From Variovorax sp. ZS18.2.2 (GTDB lineage: Bacteria; Pseudomonadota; Gammaproteobacteria; Burkholderiales; Burkholderiaceae_C), in NCBI RefSeq assembly GCF_024701975.1, contig NZ_JANLNM010000009.1, positions 248,001 through 312,000 of the forward strand: a stretch of 64,000 nucleotides of DNA. The letters are read 5' to 3'. Of the stretch, positions 16,520-24,755 are shown one piece after another; position 1 is the first letter of the stretch, and each line of letters begins with the position of its first letter. The position numbers and the translations under genes were made by a program. Below the pieces are notes generated by a model. The model ran no database searches, was not told where the DNA came from, and saw only the letters and a program-made list of their open reading frames with translations.

Positions 16520-17647
16520 TCAGCGCGACTCGTCGTCGCTCTTGGGCAGGTCGAGCAGGTCCACCAGCTGGGCCAGTTCCTGCTCGTTCTTGATCACATT
16601 GCGCAGCCAGGCGTGCAGCGGCATGTCGGCCCAGCGCGCGGCCTTGTTCGCCATGTAGGCGGCGGGGCTCGAAGGCTCGGTCTTCTCGAAATACGCCGCC
16701 ACTTCCTTGAGTTGAGCGATGGCCTGCGCGCGGCTGTGGATGCCTGGCGGCAGCGCGGCGGGCGCCGCCGCTGGCGCGTGATGCGGCACCACCGCATCGA
16801 ACACCGGCTCGATGCGCGATGGCGCAAGCGTACCGGCGGCGGGTGCTGCTGCGGGCGCTGCTGGCGCGCCGCTGTCGATCGGCACGCCGGCTTCGCGCGC
16901 GAAGCGCTCGACCGTCTGGCGGATGGCCGCAGCTGCGTCCTTCGCGGCGCGGAAGCTCGGGCCGTTGGAAGCGGTGCGCTCGTCGAACACCGCCTCGAAC
17001 TCGGCCAGCGCCTGTTCGCAGGCCTGCACGTCGCGGTGCGTCTTCTGCAGGAACTTTGCGGGCGTCGCGCGGCGGATGCGGTCGAACTGCTCGACAGTCA
17101 CCTTGTTGCGCTGCAGCTCGTCGGCCTGCGCCGGCGTGCGGCGGATGCTCTGGTCGAGCGCGAGCGCGGTCTCCCAGACCAGCGCGCTGTAGCCGGTGTT
17201 GGCATCGCTCACGACGGGCGCGCGCTGCAGCAGCTCGACCGAACGCCCGATCAGCCACGTGACGTTGCCCACGCGCATCTCGATGTCGCCGCCCTCGGGC
17301 AGCGGATGCAGTTGGTCCCAGTACTGCTGGCACAGGCCGGTGAGCAGGCGGTAGCCGTCGGCCAGGCCCTCGAAGCCGCGCTGGCTGGCCAGCGCGTCGG
17401 TGAGCCACACGGCAAGGCGCAGGTCCTTGGTGGATTCGCGCAGCAGCTTCTCGCACTCGGAGACCACGAAGGGCCAGTTGGCTTCCTTCAGCTCGATGAC
17501 CCACTCGCCCTGCTCGAGCGACGGATCGTCGTGCTTGCGCGCCTCCTGGATGGCGTCGAACTGCCGCGAGAACAGCATGTCCTCGCCGCAGGGCGAGGCT
17601 TCCGAGATCGGGGCCAGCAGGGCCGGCAGGTCGAGCCGCGTCGTCAT
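16520..17647 (-). CDS. tssA: TssA, T6SS baseplate/tail-capping protein
   Basis: Cytoplasmic protein of 375 residues that guides tail sheath assembly and baseplate docking. The N-terminal ImpA domain is clear: PISEASPCGEDMLFSRQFDA near residues 13-32 and later GYRLLTGLCQQYWDQLHPLP. The C-terminal part has an Ala/Pro linker (about residues 235-285) and a short helical end with RSRAQAIAQLKEVAAYFEKT. It is shorter than long TssA forms with VasJ-type tails. The ATG at 17647 overlaps the tssL stop by 4 bases. Confidence 0.93.
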   Translation of the reverse strand: MTTRLDLPALLAPISEASPCGEDMLFSRQFDAIQEARKHDDPSLEQGEWVIELKEANWPFVVSECEKLLRESTKDLRLAVWLTDALASQRGFEGLADGYRLLTGLCQQYWDQLHPLPEGGDIEMRVGNVTWLIGRSVELLQRAPVVSDANTGYSALVWETALALDQSIRRTPAQADELQRNKVTVEQFDRIRRATPAKFLQKTHRDVQACEQALAEFEAVFDERTASNGPSFRAAKDAAAAIRQTVERFAREAGVPIDSGAPAAPAAAPAAGTLAPSRIEPVFDAVVPHHAPAAAPAALPPGIHSRAQAIAQLKEVAAYFEKTEPSSPAAYMANKAARWADMPLHAWLRNVIKNEQELAQLVDLLDLPKSDDESR

Positions 17648-18438
17648 GGCAGCGAGATGGTCAGGTTGGCCTGGCGCGGGCCGAGCTTCACGATGTCCTG
17701 GTAGCTCGCGAGCGTGCCTTGCGTGGTGCTGCCGATGTGGGCCGACAGGCCGATGAAACCGAGCAGCCCGATCAGCGCGAACAGCGCGGCCACCACCCAC
17801 TGCGGCGCCTCGCGCTTGAGCGAGTGAGAAATCAGGTCGGGCAGCGGCCAGTGCGGTGCGAAGGGCGTGCGCTTGCCGCGGGCATTGGCGATCTCGTCGC
17901 CCACGCGCGCGGTGAGGTAGGCCAGCTTCTCGGTGCCGTCGATGGCGTACTTGCCCTGGAAGCCCAGCAGCAGGCACATGTAGAACACTTCGAGCGTCTG
18001 GATGCGCGCGGCGCCGTGCGCCCGCTCGACCTCGAGCATGTTGAAGAAGTTCTCGCCGGCCAGCTGATCACCGAACAGCGTGAGCTGCAGCGGCCGGCGC
18101 TCCCACTCGGAGCGGATCGCGAACTCGGGCGCCGAGAGCACGAACTCGTCGATGGTCGCGCAGAAGGCGTACTTGGCCGCGTGGATCTGCTCGGCCGTCG
18201 CGTCGAGCTTGCGCGCGTTGCGCTCGAATTCGCCCAGGTAGTTGCGGATGCCGGTGAGGAACTGCTCGGTGGTCGCGGGCTGCTGCTTTTTCTTCAGCAG
18301 GAACAGCATCACGAAGCCGTCGTACAGCAGGTCGAGCAGGCTTGCGTCGGCGTCGGGGGCGGCGCCTGCGGGCGTGAACGACGCGGTGGGCGCGTCGGCA
18401 CCGAGCAGGGAGGGAGCCTTGTTGATGGTGGTGTTCAT
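17644..18438 (-). CDS. tssL: TssL / DotU membrane-complex protein
   Basis: Inner-membrane protein of 264 residues. A DotU-type cytoplasmic helical domain (LLYDGFVMLFLLK, then AKYAFCATIDEFVLSAPE) is followed by a single C-terminal membrane span (about residues 212-235, VVAALFALIGLLGFIGL). After it come only ~30 periplasmic residues, so it has no peptidoglycan-binding domain; that function is supplied by the separate OmpA-like gene. It lies between tssK and tssA on the minus strand, with a 13-base gap to tssK. Confidence 0.94.
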   Translation of the reverse strand: MNTTINKAPSLLGADAPTASFTPAGAAPDADASLLDLLYDGFVMLFLLKKKQQPATTEQFLTGIRNYLGEFERNARKLDATAEQIHAAKYAFCATIDEFVLSAPEFAIRSEWERRPLQLTLFGDQLAGENFFNMLEVERAHGAARIQTLEVFYMCLLLGFQGKYAIDGTEKLAYLTARVGDEIANARGKRTPFAPHWPLPDLISHSLKREAPQWVVAALFALIGLLGFIGLSAHIGSTTQGTLASYQDIVKLGPRQANLTISLP

Positions 18439-18451
18439 TGCGATCAGGGGA

Positions 18452-19798
18452 TCAGCCGGTCACGGCAATCAGTTCGAGCTGCATGTCGGGAATGCCGGCC
18501 GGCGCGTAGATGGTGACGCTCTGCGCCTGCAGCATGCGGTCGTACAGCTGGCTCTTGCTGTCGATGGAGAAATAGCAGGCACCCGCGCGGATCGGAATGG
18601 CCGGCGGCACCTGCGGCGCGTAGACGATGCGCACGCCCGGCATGGCCGAGAGCACCAGCTTGTCGACGTCTTCCGGTGCGCCGATCTTGAAGCGCTGCGG
18701 CACCGCCTCGGCCAGCTCGGCGGCCGGCATGCTCGCGGTGACCGACATGTAGAACACGGTCTTCTCGTCGATCTTTCCGGAATCCAGGCGCCCGAGGTAG
18801 AAGGCGTTGCGCGTCTCGGTGAGCGCGATCGCGAAGTAGCGCGTCGAGATCACCGTGTCGAGCAGGTCGCGCACGATGCGGTCAAGCTCGGCGAAGGCGG
18901 GGCCCGGCTTTTCGTGGTCGTACACCGGCAGGTCGTTCAGCGAATAGGTCTTCGCGAAGGTCATCAGCGCGCCGGCCAGGCTCAGCAGTTCCTGGAACAG
19001 CCGCTCCGGGTGCAGCGACGGGTGATGGAACAGATGCGAGAGCGAGGCAAAGGCCGAGTTGGCCGTGTGCAGCAGCCAGAACGAGGCAATGTCGCCCGAG
19101 CGGAACTCGATGATGTTCTTGCTCGGCTCGCGGTGGATGCCATAGAGCGAGTTGACCTTGGCCTGCAGCACGTCCAAGAGGCGTCGCAGCTGCTGGAAGA
19201 TCGTGGCCGAGGCATCGATGGAGGTGCACGGCGGCACGAAGCTGCGGTCGATCTCGAAGCCGCCCGCGGCGGTGCGGCGGATGCGGATCACCGGAATCGA
19301 GACGAACTGCTCGCGCGGCTCGGTGTCGGCGAGCAGTTTCACGCTCTTGCGCAGGAACACCACCTCGGCGCTCACCGCGTTCGTAAAGAGATCGAGCGAC
19401 TGCGTCGCGTCGCTGGTGTAGCGCGCGGCAAAGCCTTCTTCGTTGGGGTCGGTGTAGTTCTTGCCCAGCTCCTTCACCGGGTGCAGCACCAGATAGAAGG
19501 TGATCTCGTTCTGGCCCGGGTTGAGCGTATCGAGCGAGATGGGCGGCGGCAGCGCATCGGCCTGCGGCGCCGAGTAGGGCTCGCCGTCGGGGAACACCAG
19601 CGACAACTGCGAGGCGCGGAGCATGCCGCTCGCGAGCGCGTCCAGGTCGAAACTGATGGAGCGCACGCCCCAGAAGTACGGATGCAGCGTCTGCGCCGTG
19701 GCACGCAGGCGTGCCTCGTGGTACGCGTCCTGGCGCTGGAAATGCTGGGGGCGTAGAAACAAGCCCTCTCCCCAGAGGACCTTGGCGGCATAGCTCAC
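18452..19798 (-). CDS. tssK: TssK baseplate adaptor
   Basis: Cytoplasmic baseplate protein of 448 residues linking the tail to the TssJLM membrane complex. The N-terminal shoulder begins VLWGEGLFLRPQHFQRQDAY, the family signature. The length is typical of TssK. The start codon is GTG at 19798. It is in the minus-strand group tssJ-tssK-tssL-tssA. Confidence 0.95.
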   Translation of the reverse strand: MSYAAKVLWGEGLFLRPQHFQRQDAYHEARLRATAQTLHPYFWGVRSISFDLDALASGMLRASQLSLVFPDGEPYSAPQADALPPPISLDTLNPGQNEITFYLVLHPVKELGKNYTDPNEEGFAARYTSDATQSLDLFTNAVSAEVVFLRKSVKLLADTEPREQFVSIPVIRIRRTAAGGFEIDRSFVPPCTSIDASATIFQQLRRLLDVLQAKVNSLYGIHREPSKNIIEFRSGDIASFWLLHTANSAFASLSHLFHHPSLHPERLFQELLSLAGALMTFAKTYSLNDLPVYDHEKPGPAFAELDRIVRDLLDTVISTRYFAIALTETRNAFYLGRLDSGKIDEKTVFYMSVTASMPAAELAEAVPQRFKIGAPEDVDKLVLSAMPGVRIVYAPQVPPAIPIRAGACYFSIDSKSQLYDRMLQAQSVTIYAPAGIPDMQLELIAVTG

Positions 19799-19875
19799 GG
19801 CGGATCAGCTCCCCTTAGTTTTTCGGCAGGCAGTATCGCATCGTCGATTGCTGGCGGACAAGCGCATCGGGCGCA

Positions 19876-20499
19876 TCACGCCGGCGAAGGCCGGCAGGTC
19901 ACCGGGCCGAGGAGGTTGAGCGCGCTGCCGGTCGCAGCGCCTCCTTGCGCATTCTGCTGGCCGACCACCGCGCCCTGCGTCACGGTCAGCGCACAGGCGT
20001 GCGCGCCCATCACGATGCCGGACTTTTCCGCGTCCGCGGCGTTGAAGGCGAAGCGCCAGCGCTGTGCGTCGGGCGAGTGGAACAGCACCACCACGCCCAC
20101 CGCGTTGGCGGTGCGCGGCACGGTCTCGGTCCAGGTGTATTGCTGGTCGGGAATCAGCGTGATCTCGCGACTCTCGACGAGATCGTCACCCAGCTGCGTC
20201 TTGTCTCTTCCGGGGGTGACGAAGGCGTCGAACGACGACTGGTAGAACCCAGTGGTTTCCTTCAGCTTGTAGATGCGCACCACCACGGCGAGCGGGCGGT
20301 TGCGGCTGTCGGCGTTGAGGTTCTTGCCCGCGGCGATCGACATCGACACCTTGCGCGGCGGCTTCTGCGACTCGGGCAACTCGGGCTTCTTCAGGCCGCT
20401 GGCCTCCAGGGCGATGTTGGCGATCGTGAGGGCTGGAGAGCTGCATCCGCCGAGCATCAGCGTCACCAACAGCGCGCTAATTGCGACTGGTATTTTCAT
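19876..20499 (-). CDS. tssJ: TssJ outer-membrane lipoprotein
   Basis: Lipoprotein of 207 residues that holds the T6SS membrane complex at the outer membrane by binding TssM. The signal peptide ends in lipobox LGGC with Cys19. The mature part has the TssJ beta-sandwich pattern (RPLAVVVRIYKLKETTGF, then LVESREITLIPDQQYTW). It is longer than many TssJ proteins because of a C-terminal tail with two further cysteines (HACALTV, VTCRPSP). An in-frame ATG at 20526 is an alternative start. It is first in the minus-strand tssJKLA operon. Confidence 0.9.
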   Translation of the reverse strand: MKIPVAISALLVTLMLGGCSSPALTIANIALEASGLKKPELPESQKPPRKVSMSIAAGKNLNADSRNRPLAVVVRIYKLKETTGFYQSSFDAFVTPGRDKTQLGDDLVESREITLIPDQQYTWTETVPRTANAVGVVVLFHSPDAQRWRFAFNAADAEKSGIVMGAHACALTVTQGAVVGQQNAQGGAATGSALNLLGPVTCRPSPA

Positions 20500-20526
20500 T
20501 AGGACTGCCGATGTAACTGCATTCAA

Positions 20527-20703
20527 TTGGTTGTCATTAGGCTTAAATAATTAGCCGTACGGTTTCACAATTAATCAGTTTGGGTTACGTGACTTTAGTT
20601 ATTCAAACGGAAACCAATATGTAGTATCGTGTATTGTCCATTGGCCGCAACGTAATGAATGGTTGCGGCCCGGCAAAAAAAGTCAGATCCAAGCGGAGGG
20701 ATT
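20527..20703. promoter_or_regulatory. AT-rich divergent promoter region of T6SS core
   Basis: This gap between tssJ (minus) and the TPR lipoprotein (plus) is strikingly AT-rich compared with the flanking genes. It should contain divergent promoters for the tssJKLA and tssBC-hcp-EFGH groups. Possible -10-like hexamers CAATAT (20615-20620) and TAGTAT (20622-20627) face right, but no convincing -35 was seen. Confidence 0.5.
20643..20670 (+). other. Stem-loop in 5' leader of the TPR lipoprotein gene
   Basis: GGCCGCAAC (20643-20651) and GTTGCGGCC (20662-20670) form a perfect 9-bp inverted repeat with a 10-base loop. It is followed by an A-run, so it does not look like a rightward terminator. It contains the same GCAAC/GTTGC half-sites as the dyad at 7941-7976 and could be either an RNA structure or a protein-binding site. 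Confidence 0.5.
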
Positions 20704-21411
20704 GTGTTGATTCGAAAGTACATGACTTGCACGATGATTGCTGGTGCCATTGCGGCCACCAGCTTCCTGTCGGGTTGCACCACCACACCAGACGCCGCGG
20801 TGGCGCAGTCCGCCGATGCCTTCAACAAGAGCCTGGCGGAAGCCGACGCCGCTGCAGCCGCTGCCACCGGCGACAAGTCCGCTGCCATCCGCCAGTACCA
20901 GAAGATCGCCACCGACAACCCGACCCGCGGCGAGCCGTGGTCGCGCATCGCGCAGATCTACTTCAACGAAGGCCGCTACAGCCTGGCCATCTCGTCCGCC
21001 GAGGAAACGCTGCGCCGCGATCCCTCCAGCCGCCAGGCCAAGAGCATCACCGCCGTGGGCGGCTTGCGCCTGGCAGCCCGCTCCATCGAGGACCTGGGCA
21101 AGGACAGCACCCTGAGCGGCGACGTCAATGCCGACGCCTACCGGCTCGCCGCGCTGCTGCGTGAAACCCTTGGCCTCTCCGTGCTGGTGCCGACCGGCTC
21201 CGACACCAAGCCGCCTGTGCGCCGCCCCGTGGCCACCAATCCGGCCCCCGCGCCGACGCCCTCGGCTTCGACGTCAACGCCGACTGCTTCGCAGCCCACC
21301 CCGGTCGCCACGGCACGCCCGACGCCAGCACTGGCGGTGCGCCCGGCGCCCGCGCCCGCCGCTGCGCCGCGCGCGGGTGGAAGCGCCAATCCGTTCGACG
21401 CGCTCAAGTAA
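20704..21411 (+). CDS. TPR-like lipoprotein of the T6SS cluster
   Basis: Predicted lipoprotein of 235 residues. The GTG start at 20704 has GGAGGG immediately upstream. The signal peptide ends in lipobox LSGC (Cys25). Residues ~45-150 are helical with TPR-like repeats (YQKIATDNPTRGEPWSRIAQ, YSLAISSAEETLRRDP), followed by a ~75-residue Pro/Ala/Thr-rich tail ending NPFDALK. It lies upstream of tssB in the same direction. It probably scaffolds the apparatus at an envelope membrane; the precise role is not known to me. Confidence 0.75.
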   Translation: MLIRKYMTCTMIAGAIAATSFLSGCTTTPDAAVAQSADAFNKSLAEADAAAAAATGDKSAAIRQYQKIATDNPTRGEPWSRIAQIYFNEGRYSLAISSAEETLRRDPSSRQAKSITAVGGLRLAARSIEDLGKDSTLSGDVNADAYRLAALLRETLGLSVLVPTGSDTKPPVRRPVATNPAPAPTPSASTSTPTASQPTPVATARPTPALAVRPAPAPAAAPRAGGSANPFDALK

Positions 21412-21430
21412 TTCTTTTTGGCACATTGAA

Positions 21431-21447
21431 TTGGTTTTCCGAACCAA
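21431..21447 (+). promoter_or_regulatory. Small hairpin upstream of tssB
   Basis: TTGGTT and AACCAA with a 5-base loop, in a 123-base AT-rich gap between the TPR lipoprotein and tssB. It could be RNA structure in the tssB leader. No clear promoter was seen around it. Confidence 0.25.
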
Positions 21448-21534
21448 AGTATTAATTGAAATGCGTGCGTGCTCGCAATAAGACGCACAAAGTAGTAATT
21501 CGTCTCGCAGTCCTATTGGGAAGGTATTGAAGTC

Positions 21535-22050
21535 ATGGCGACCAAAAGACAGAGTGTGCAAAAGCGCCTTCAGAAAGTGCGCCCGCCGCGCGTGCAACTC
21601 ACGTACGACGTGGAACTCGGTGACGCCATCGAGAAAAAGGAATTGCCGTTCGTCGTTGGCGTGGTCGCCGACCTGGCTGGCCAGTCCGAGGTGGAGCAGC
21701 CCAAGCTGAAGGACCGCAAGTTCGTCAATGTCGACCGCGACAACCTGGACGACGTCATGAAGGGGCTGGCCCCGCGCGCGGCCTACCAGGTGGAGAACAA
21801 GCTCGACCAGCGCGGCGGCACCTTCGCCGTCGACCTCACCTTCAATTCGATGGACGCCTTCTCGCCCGAGGCCGTGGTCGACCAGATCGAGCCGCTCAAG
21901 CGCCTGCTCGAAGCGCGCACCAAGCTGGCGGACCTGCGCAACAAGATGGCCGGCAACAGCAAGCTCGAAGACCTGCTGGCCGACGTGCTGAACAACACCG
22001 AGCAACTCCAGCGTCTGGGGCAGGACGCCGGCAAGAAGGACGGAAGCTGA
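21535..22050 (+). CDS. tssB: TssB contractile sheath small subunit
   Basis: Cytoplasmic sheath protein of 171 residues that forms helical TssBC tubules around the Hcp tube. The pattern RPPRVQLTYDVELGDAIEKK followed by ELPFVVGVVADLAG is characteristic. The C-terminal helix (KRLLEARTKLADLRNKM) matches the family. The length is normal. It is followed by tssC after two bases. Confidence 0.96.
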   Translation: MATKRQSVQKRLQKVRPPRVQLTYDVELGDAIEKKELPFVVGVVADLAGQSEVEQPKLKDRKFVNVDRDNLDDVMKGLAPRAAYQVENKLDQRGGTFAVDLTFNSMDAFSPEAVVDQIEPLKRLLEARTKLADLRNKMAGNSKLEDLLADVLNNTEQLQRLGQDAGKKDGS

Positions 22051-22052
22051 AC

Positions 22053-23543
22053 ATGACTGCGCAAGCACTATCGGCATCCAGCGGTGCCGCCTCGCCCGAG
22101 GCTTCGGTCGACCTGCTCGACCAGATCGTCGAGAAAAGCAAGGTCGCCAAGTCCGACGCCGAACACACCCGCGCCAAGGACCTGATCGGCGAACTGGTCA
22201 GCCAGGTGCTCGAGGGCTCGGTGATCGTTTCCGACAACGTCTCGGCCATGATCGACGCCCGCGTGGCCGACCTCGATGCGCTCATCTCCGCGCAGCTGAG
22301 CGCCGTGATGCACGCGCCCGAGTTCCAGAAGCTCGAGAGCACCTGGCGCGGCCTCGAATACCTCGTGAAGGAAACGCCCACCGGCACGATGCTCAAGATC
22401 AAGGTCATCAACGCCACCAAGCGCGACCTGATCCGTGACTTCAAGGCCGCCGTCGAGTTCGACCAGAGCGCGATGTTCAAGAAGGTCTACGAAGAAGAAT
22501 TCGGCACTTTCGGCGGTGCGCCGTTCGGCGCGCTGGTCGGCGACTTCGCCGTCACGCGCCAGCCCGAAGACATGTACTTCCTCGACCAGATGGCGCACGT
22601 GGCCGCTGCGGCTCACGCGCCCTTCATCGGCGCCGCGTCGCCCGAGCTGCTGGGCCTGGAGAGCTTCGACGACCTGGGCAAGCCGCGCGACATGGCCAAG
22701 GTGTTCGACACCGTCGAATACGCCAAGTGGAAGTCGTTCCGCGATTCGGAAGACTCGCGCTACGTGGGCCTCACGCTGCCGCGCTTCCTCGGCCGCCTGC
22801 CGTACCACCCGCGCGAAGGCACGGTGGTCGACAGCTTCAACTACGTGGAAGACGTCGACGGCACCGACCACTCCAAGTACCTCTGGTGCAACGCCGCCTG
22901 GGCCTTCGCTACACGCCTGACGGCCGCGTTCGACGACTTCGGCTGGTGCGCCGCGATCCGCGGCGTGGAAGGCGGTGGCCTGGTCGAAGACCTGCCCACG
23001 CACACCTTCAAGACCGACGAGGGCGAGATCGCCCTGAAGTGCCCGACCGAGATCGCCATCACCGACCGGCGCGAGAAGGAACTGAGCGACCTGGGCTTCA
23101 TTCCGCTCGTGCACTGCAAGAACTCCGACTACGCGGCCTTCTTCGGTGCGCAGTCGCTGCAGAAGCCCAAGAAGTACAACACCGACAGCGCCAACGCCAA
23201 CGCGGTGCTCTCGGCGCAGCTGCAGTACATCTTCTCCGTGTCCCGTATCGCGCATTACCTGAAGGCCATGATGCGCGACAAGATCGGCAGCTTTGCCTCG
23301 GCACACAACGTCGAACAGTTCCTCAACCGCTGGATCGCGCAGTACGTGCTGCTCGACGACAACGCGACGCAGGAACAGAAGGCGCAATTCCCGCTGCGGG
23401 AAGCGTCCATCCAAGTGGGCGAAGTGCCCGGCCGGCCTGGCGTGTACCGCGCGGTCGCCTTCCTGCGGCCGCACTTTCAACTGGATGAGCTGTCGATTTC
23501 ACTGCGCTTGGTCGCCGATCTGCCGAAGTCAGTGAACAAGTAA
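22053..23543 (+). CDS. tssC: TssC contractile sheath large subunit
   Basis: Sheath protein of 496 residues, a typical length, pairing with TssB. Signature stretches include APEFQKLESTWRGLEYLVKE near residues 88-107, PFGALVGDFAV, and the C-terminal RWIAQYVLLDDNATQEQKA region. After contraction the TssBC sheath is recycled by ClpV, which is encoded downstream in the same group. Confidence 0.97.
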   Translation: MTAQALSASSGAASPEASVDLLDQIVEKSKVAKSDAEHTRAKDLIGELVSQVLEGSVIVSDNVSAMIDARVADLDALISAQLSAVMHAPEFQKLESTWRGLEYLVKETPTGTMLKIKVINATKRDLIRDFKAAVEFDQSAMFKKVYEEEFGTFGGAPFGALVGDFAVTRQPEDMYFLDQMAHVAAAAHAPFIGAASPELLGLESFDDLGKPRDMAKVFDTVEYAKWKSFRDSEDSRYVGLTLPRFLGRLPYHPREGTVVDSFNYVEDVDGTDHSKYLWCNAAWAFATRLTAAFDDFGWCAAIRGVEGGGLVEDLPTHTFKTDEGEIALKCPTEIAITDRREKELSDLGFIPLVHCKNSDYAAFFGAQSLQKPKKYNTDSANANAVLSAQLQYIFSVSRIAHYLKAMMRDKIGSFASAHNVEQFLNRWIAQYVLLDDNATQEQKAQFPLREASIQVGEVPGRPGVYRAVAFLRPHFQLDELSISLRLVADLPKSVNK

Positions 23544-23600
23544 GAAGAGGCGGATCGGACGCGCGGCCCACGGGCCGTGCATCAACACGTTAACTGTCAG

Positions 23601-23618
23601 TCAATCAATCAATCAATC
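23601..23618 (+). repeat. TCAA tetranucleotide tandem repeat in hcp leader
   Basis: Four and a half perfect TCAA units lie 17 bases before the hcp start and just before its ribosome site (GAAGGGGAAG). Such tracts can change length by slippage. Here it is untranslated, so it could alter leader structure or spacing but not reading frame. Confidence 0.6.
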
Positions 23619-23634
23619 GAGAAGGGGAAGAAAC

Positions 23635-24147
23635 ATGAAAGATATCTACGTCAAGTTCGGCAGCCCGGCCATCAACGGCGAGTCGCAGGACAAGGACCAC
23701 AAGGACTGGGTCGAGGTCAGCTCGTGGCAGCACAGCATCGTGCAGCCGCGTTCGGCCACTGCATCGACCGCCGGCGGCCACACCGCCGAGCGCTGCGAGC
23801 ACGGCGAAATGATCTTCACCAAGGACATGGACGTGGTGAGCCCGCTGCTGTACCAGCACGCGTCGGGCGGCACCACCTTCGACGAGGTGACGGTGCAGTT
23901 CTACCGCGCTGACGGCGAAGGCAAGCGCGTGCAGTACATGGAGATCAAGCTCAAGTACGTGCTGATCGCCAGCGTGAACCCCAAGGTCATGAGCACCGAC
24001 GTGGCCAGCGTGCCGAGCGAGACCTTCTCGCTGAAGTACGCCGCCGTGCAGTGGAAGTACACGCAGCAGAAGATCGGCGGCAACCAGGGCGGCAATTCGC
24101 AAGGCGCCTGGAGCCTTACCAAGAACGACAAGACCTACTCGGTCTGA
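23635..24147 (+). CDS. hcp: Hcp tube protein
   Basis: Secreted hexameric tube protein of 170 residues that is propelled through the sheath with the spike. The N-terminus (MKDIYVKFGSPAINGESQD) and the central HTAERCEHGEMIFTKDMD pattern match the Hcp1 family. There is no C-terminal toxin extension. A strong ribosome site (GAAGGGGAAG) and a terminator hairpin just downstream fit high, separately tuned expression relative to tssE-H. Confidence 0.96.
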   Translation: MKDIYVKFGSPAINGESQDKDHKDWVEVSSWQHSIVQPRSATASTAGGHTAERCEHGEMIFTKDMDVVSPLLYQHASGGTTFDEVTVQFYRADGEGKRVQYMEIKLKYVLIASVNPKVMSTDVASVPSETFSLKYAAVQWKYTQQKIGGNQGGNSQGAWSLTKNDKTYSV

Positions 24148-24166
24148 CGCCCTTCGGGCAATGTCG

Positions 24167-24195
24167 ACCGCGGCGCGAGGCCGCGGTTTCTTTTT
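24167..24195 (+). terminator. Intrinsic terminator/attenuator after hcp
   Basis: ACCGCGGC and GCCGCGGT form a perfect 8-bp stem with a 5-base loop, followed by TTCTTTTT. It should end or reduce transcription between hcp and tssE and so raise hcp over baseplate genes. Confidence 0.8.
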
Positions 24196-24254
24196 GGCGC
24201 CGCGTCCACGCGCGGCGCCCATGCCCGATATCCAAAGCACGAGGCGAGAGACCC

Positions 24255-24749
24255 ATGAATGGATTCGAACCGGGCTTGCTCGACAAACTCTTCGATGACG
24301 ACTGGCGCGGGCCGGCTTCGCCGGTGCTCAGGCACCTGTCGCTCGAGGAGGTCAAGAACATGGTCGCGCGCGATCTCGAATCCCTGCTCAACACGCGCAT
24401 GGTCTTCAACGACGCGAAGCTCGAGTCGTTTCCCGAGTGCCGTCGTTCCGTCATGACCTACGGCCTCAGCGATTTCTCGGGCCTGAGCCTCGCGAGCCAC
24501 TACGACCGCTCATTCATCTGCCGCTCGCTGGAGCAGGCCATTGCGCGCCACGAGTCGCGCCTGCGCGATGTTGCCGTGTCGCTCGAGGTCGATGGCCAGA
24601 CCAGCACCAACATGCTTTATTTCGGAATCACCGCCCTGCTCGTGCTGCCCGAGCTCGCCGAGCCGGTGAACTTCGACGCGATGCTGCAGCCCACGACGCT
24701 GCAGTACTCGATCACACGCGGCACCGGCAAGAGCCGCACCGCCGCCTAG
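24255..24749 (+). CDS. tssE: TssE, gp25-like baseplate protein
   Basis: Baseplate wedge protein of 164 residues related to phage T4 gp25. The core pattern VARDLESLLNTRMVF, the YGLSDFSGLSL segment and SLEQAIARHESRLRDVAVSL fit the family. The ATG at 24255 follows the GAGGCGAGAG ribosome region. It lies 6 bases before tssF. Confidence 0.93.
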   Translation: MNGFEPGLLDKLFDDDWRGPASPVLRHLSLEEVKNMVARDLESLLNTRMVFNDAKLESFPECRRSVMTYGLSDFSGLSLASHYDRSFICRSLEQAIARHESRLRDVAVSLEVDGQTSTNMLYFGITALLVLPELAEPVNFDAMLQPTTLQYSITRGTGKSRTAA

Positions 24750-24755
24750 GACGCC

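Noticed and set aside
21418-21436. Possible sigma-54 promoter (TGGCAC then TTGG) upstream of tssB
   Set aside because: The GG element is there, but ten bases later the required GC is missing, so the -12 element does not fit.
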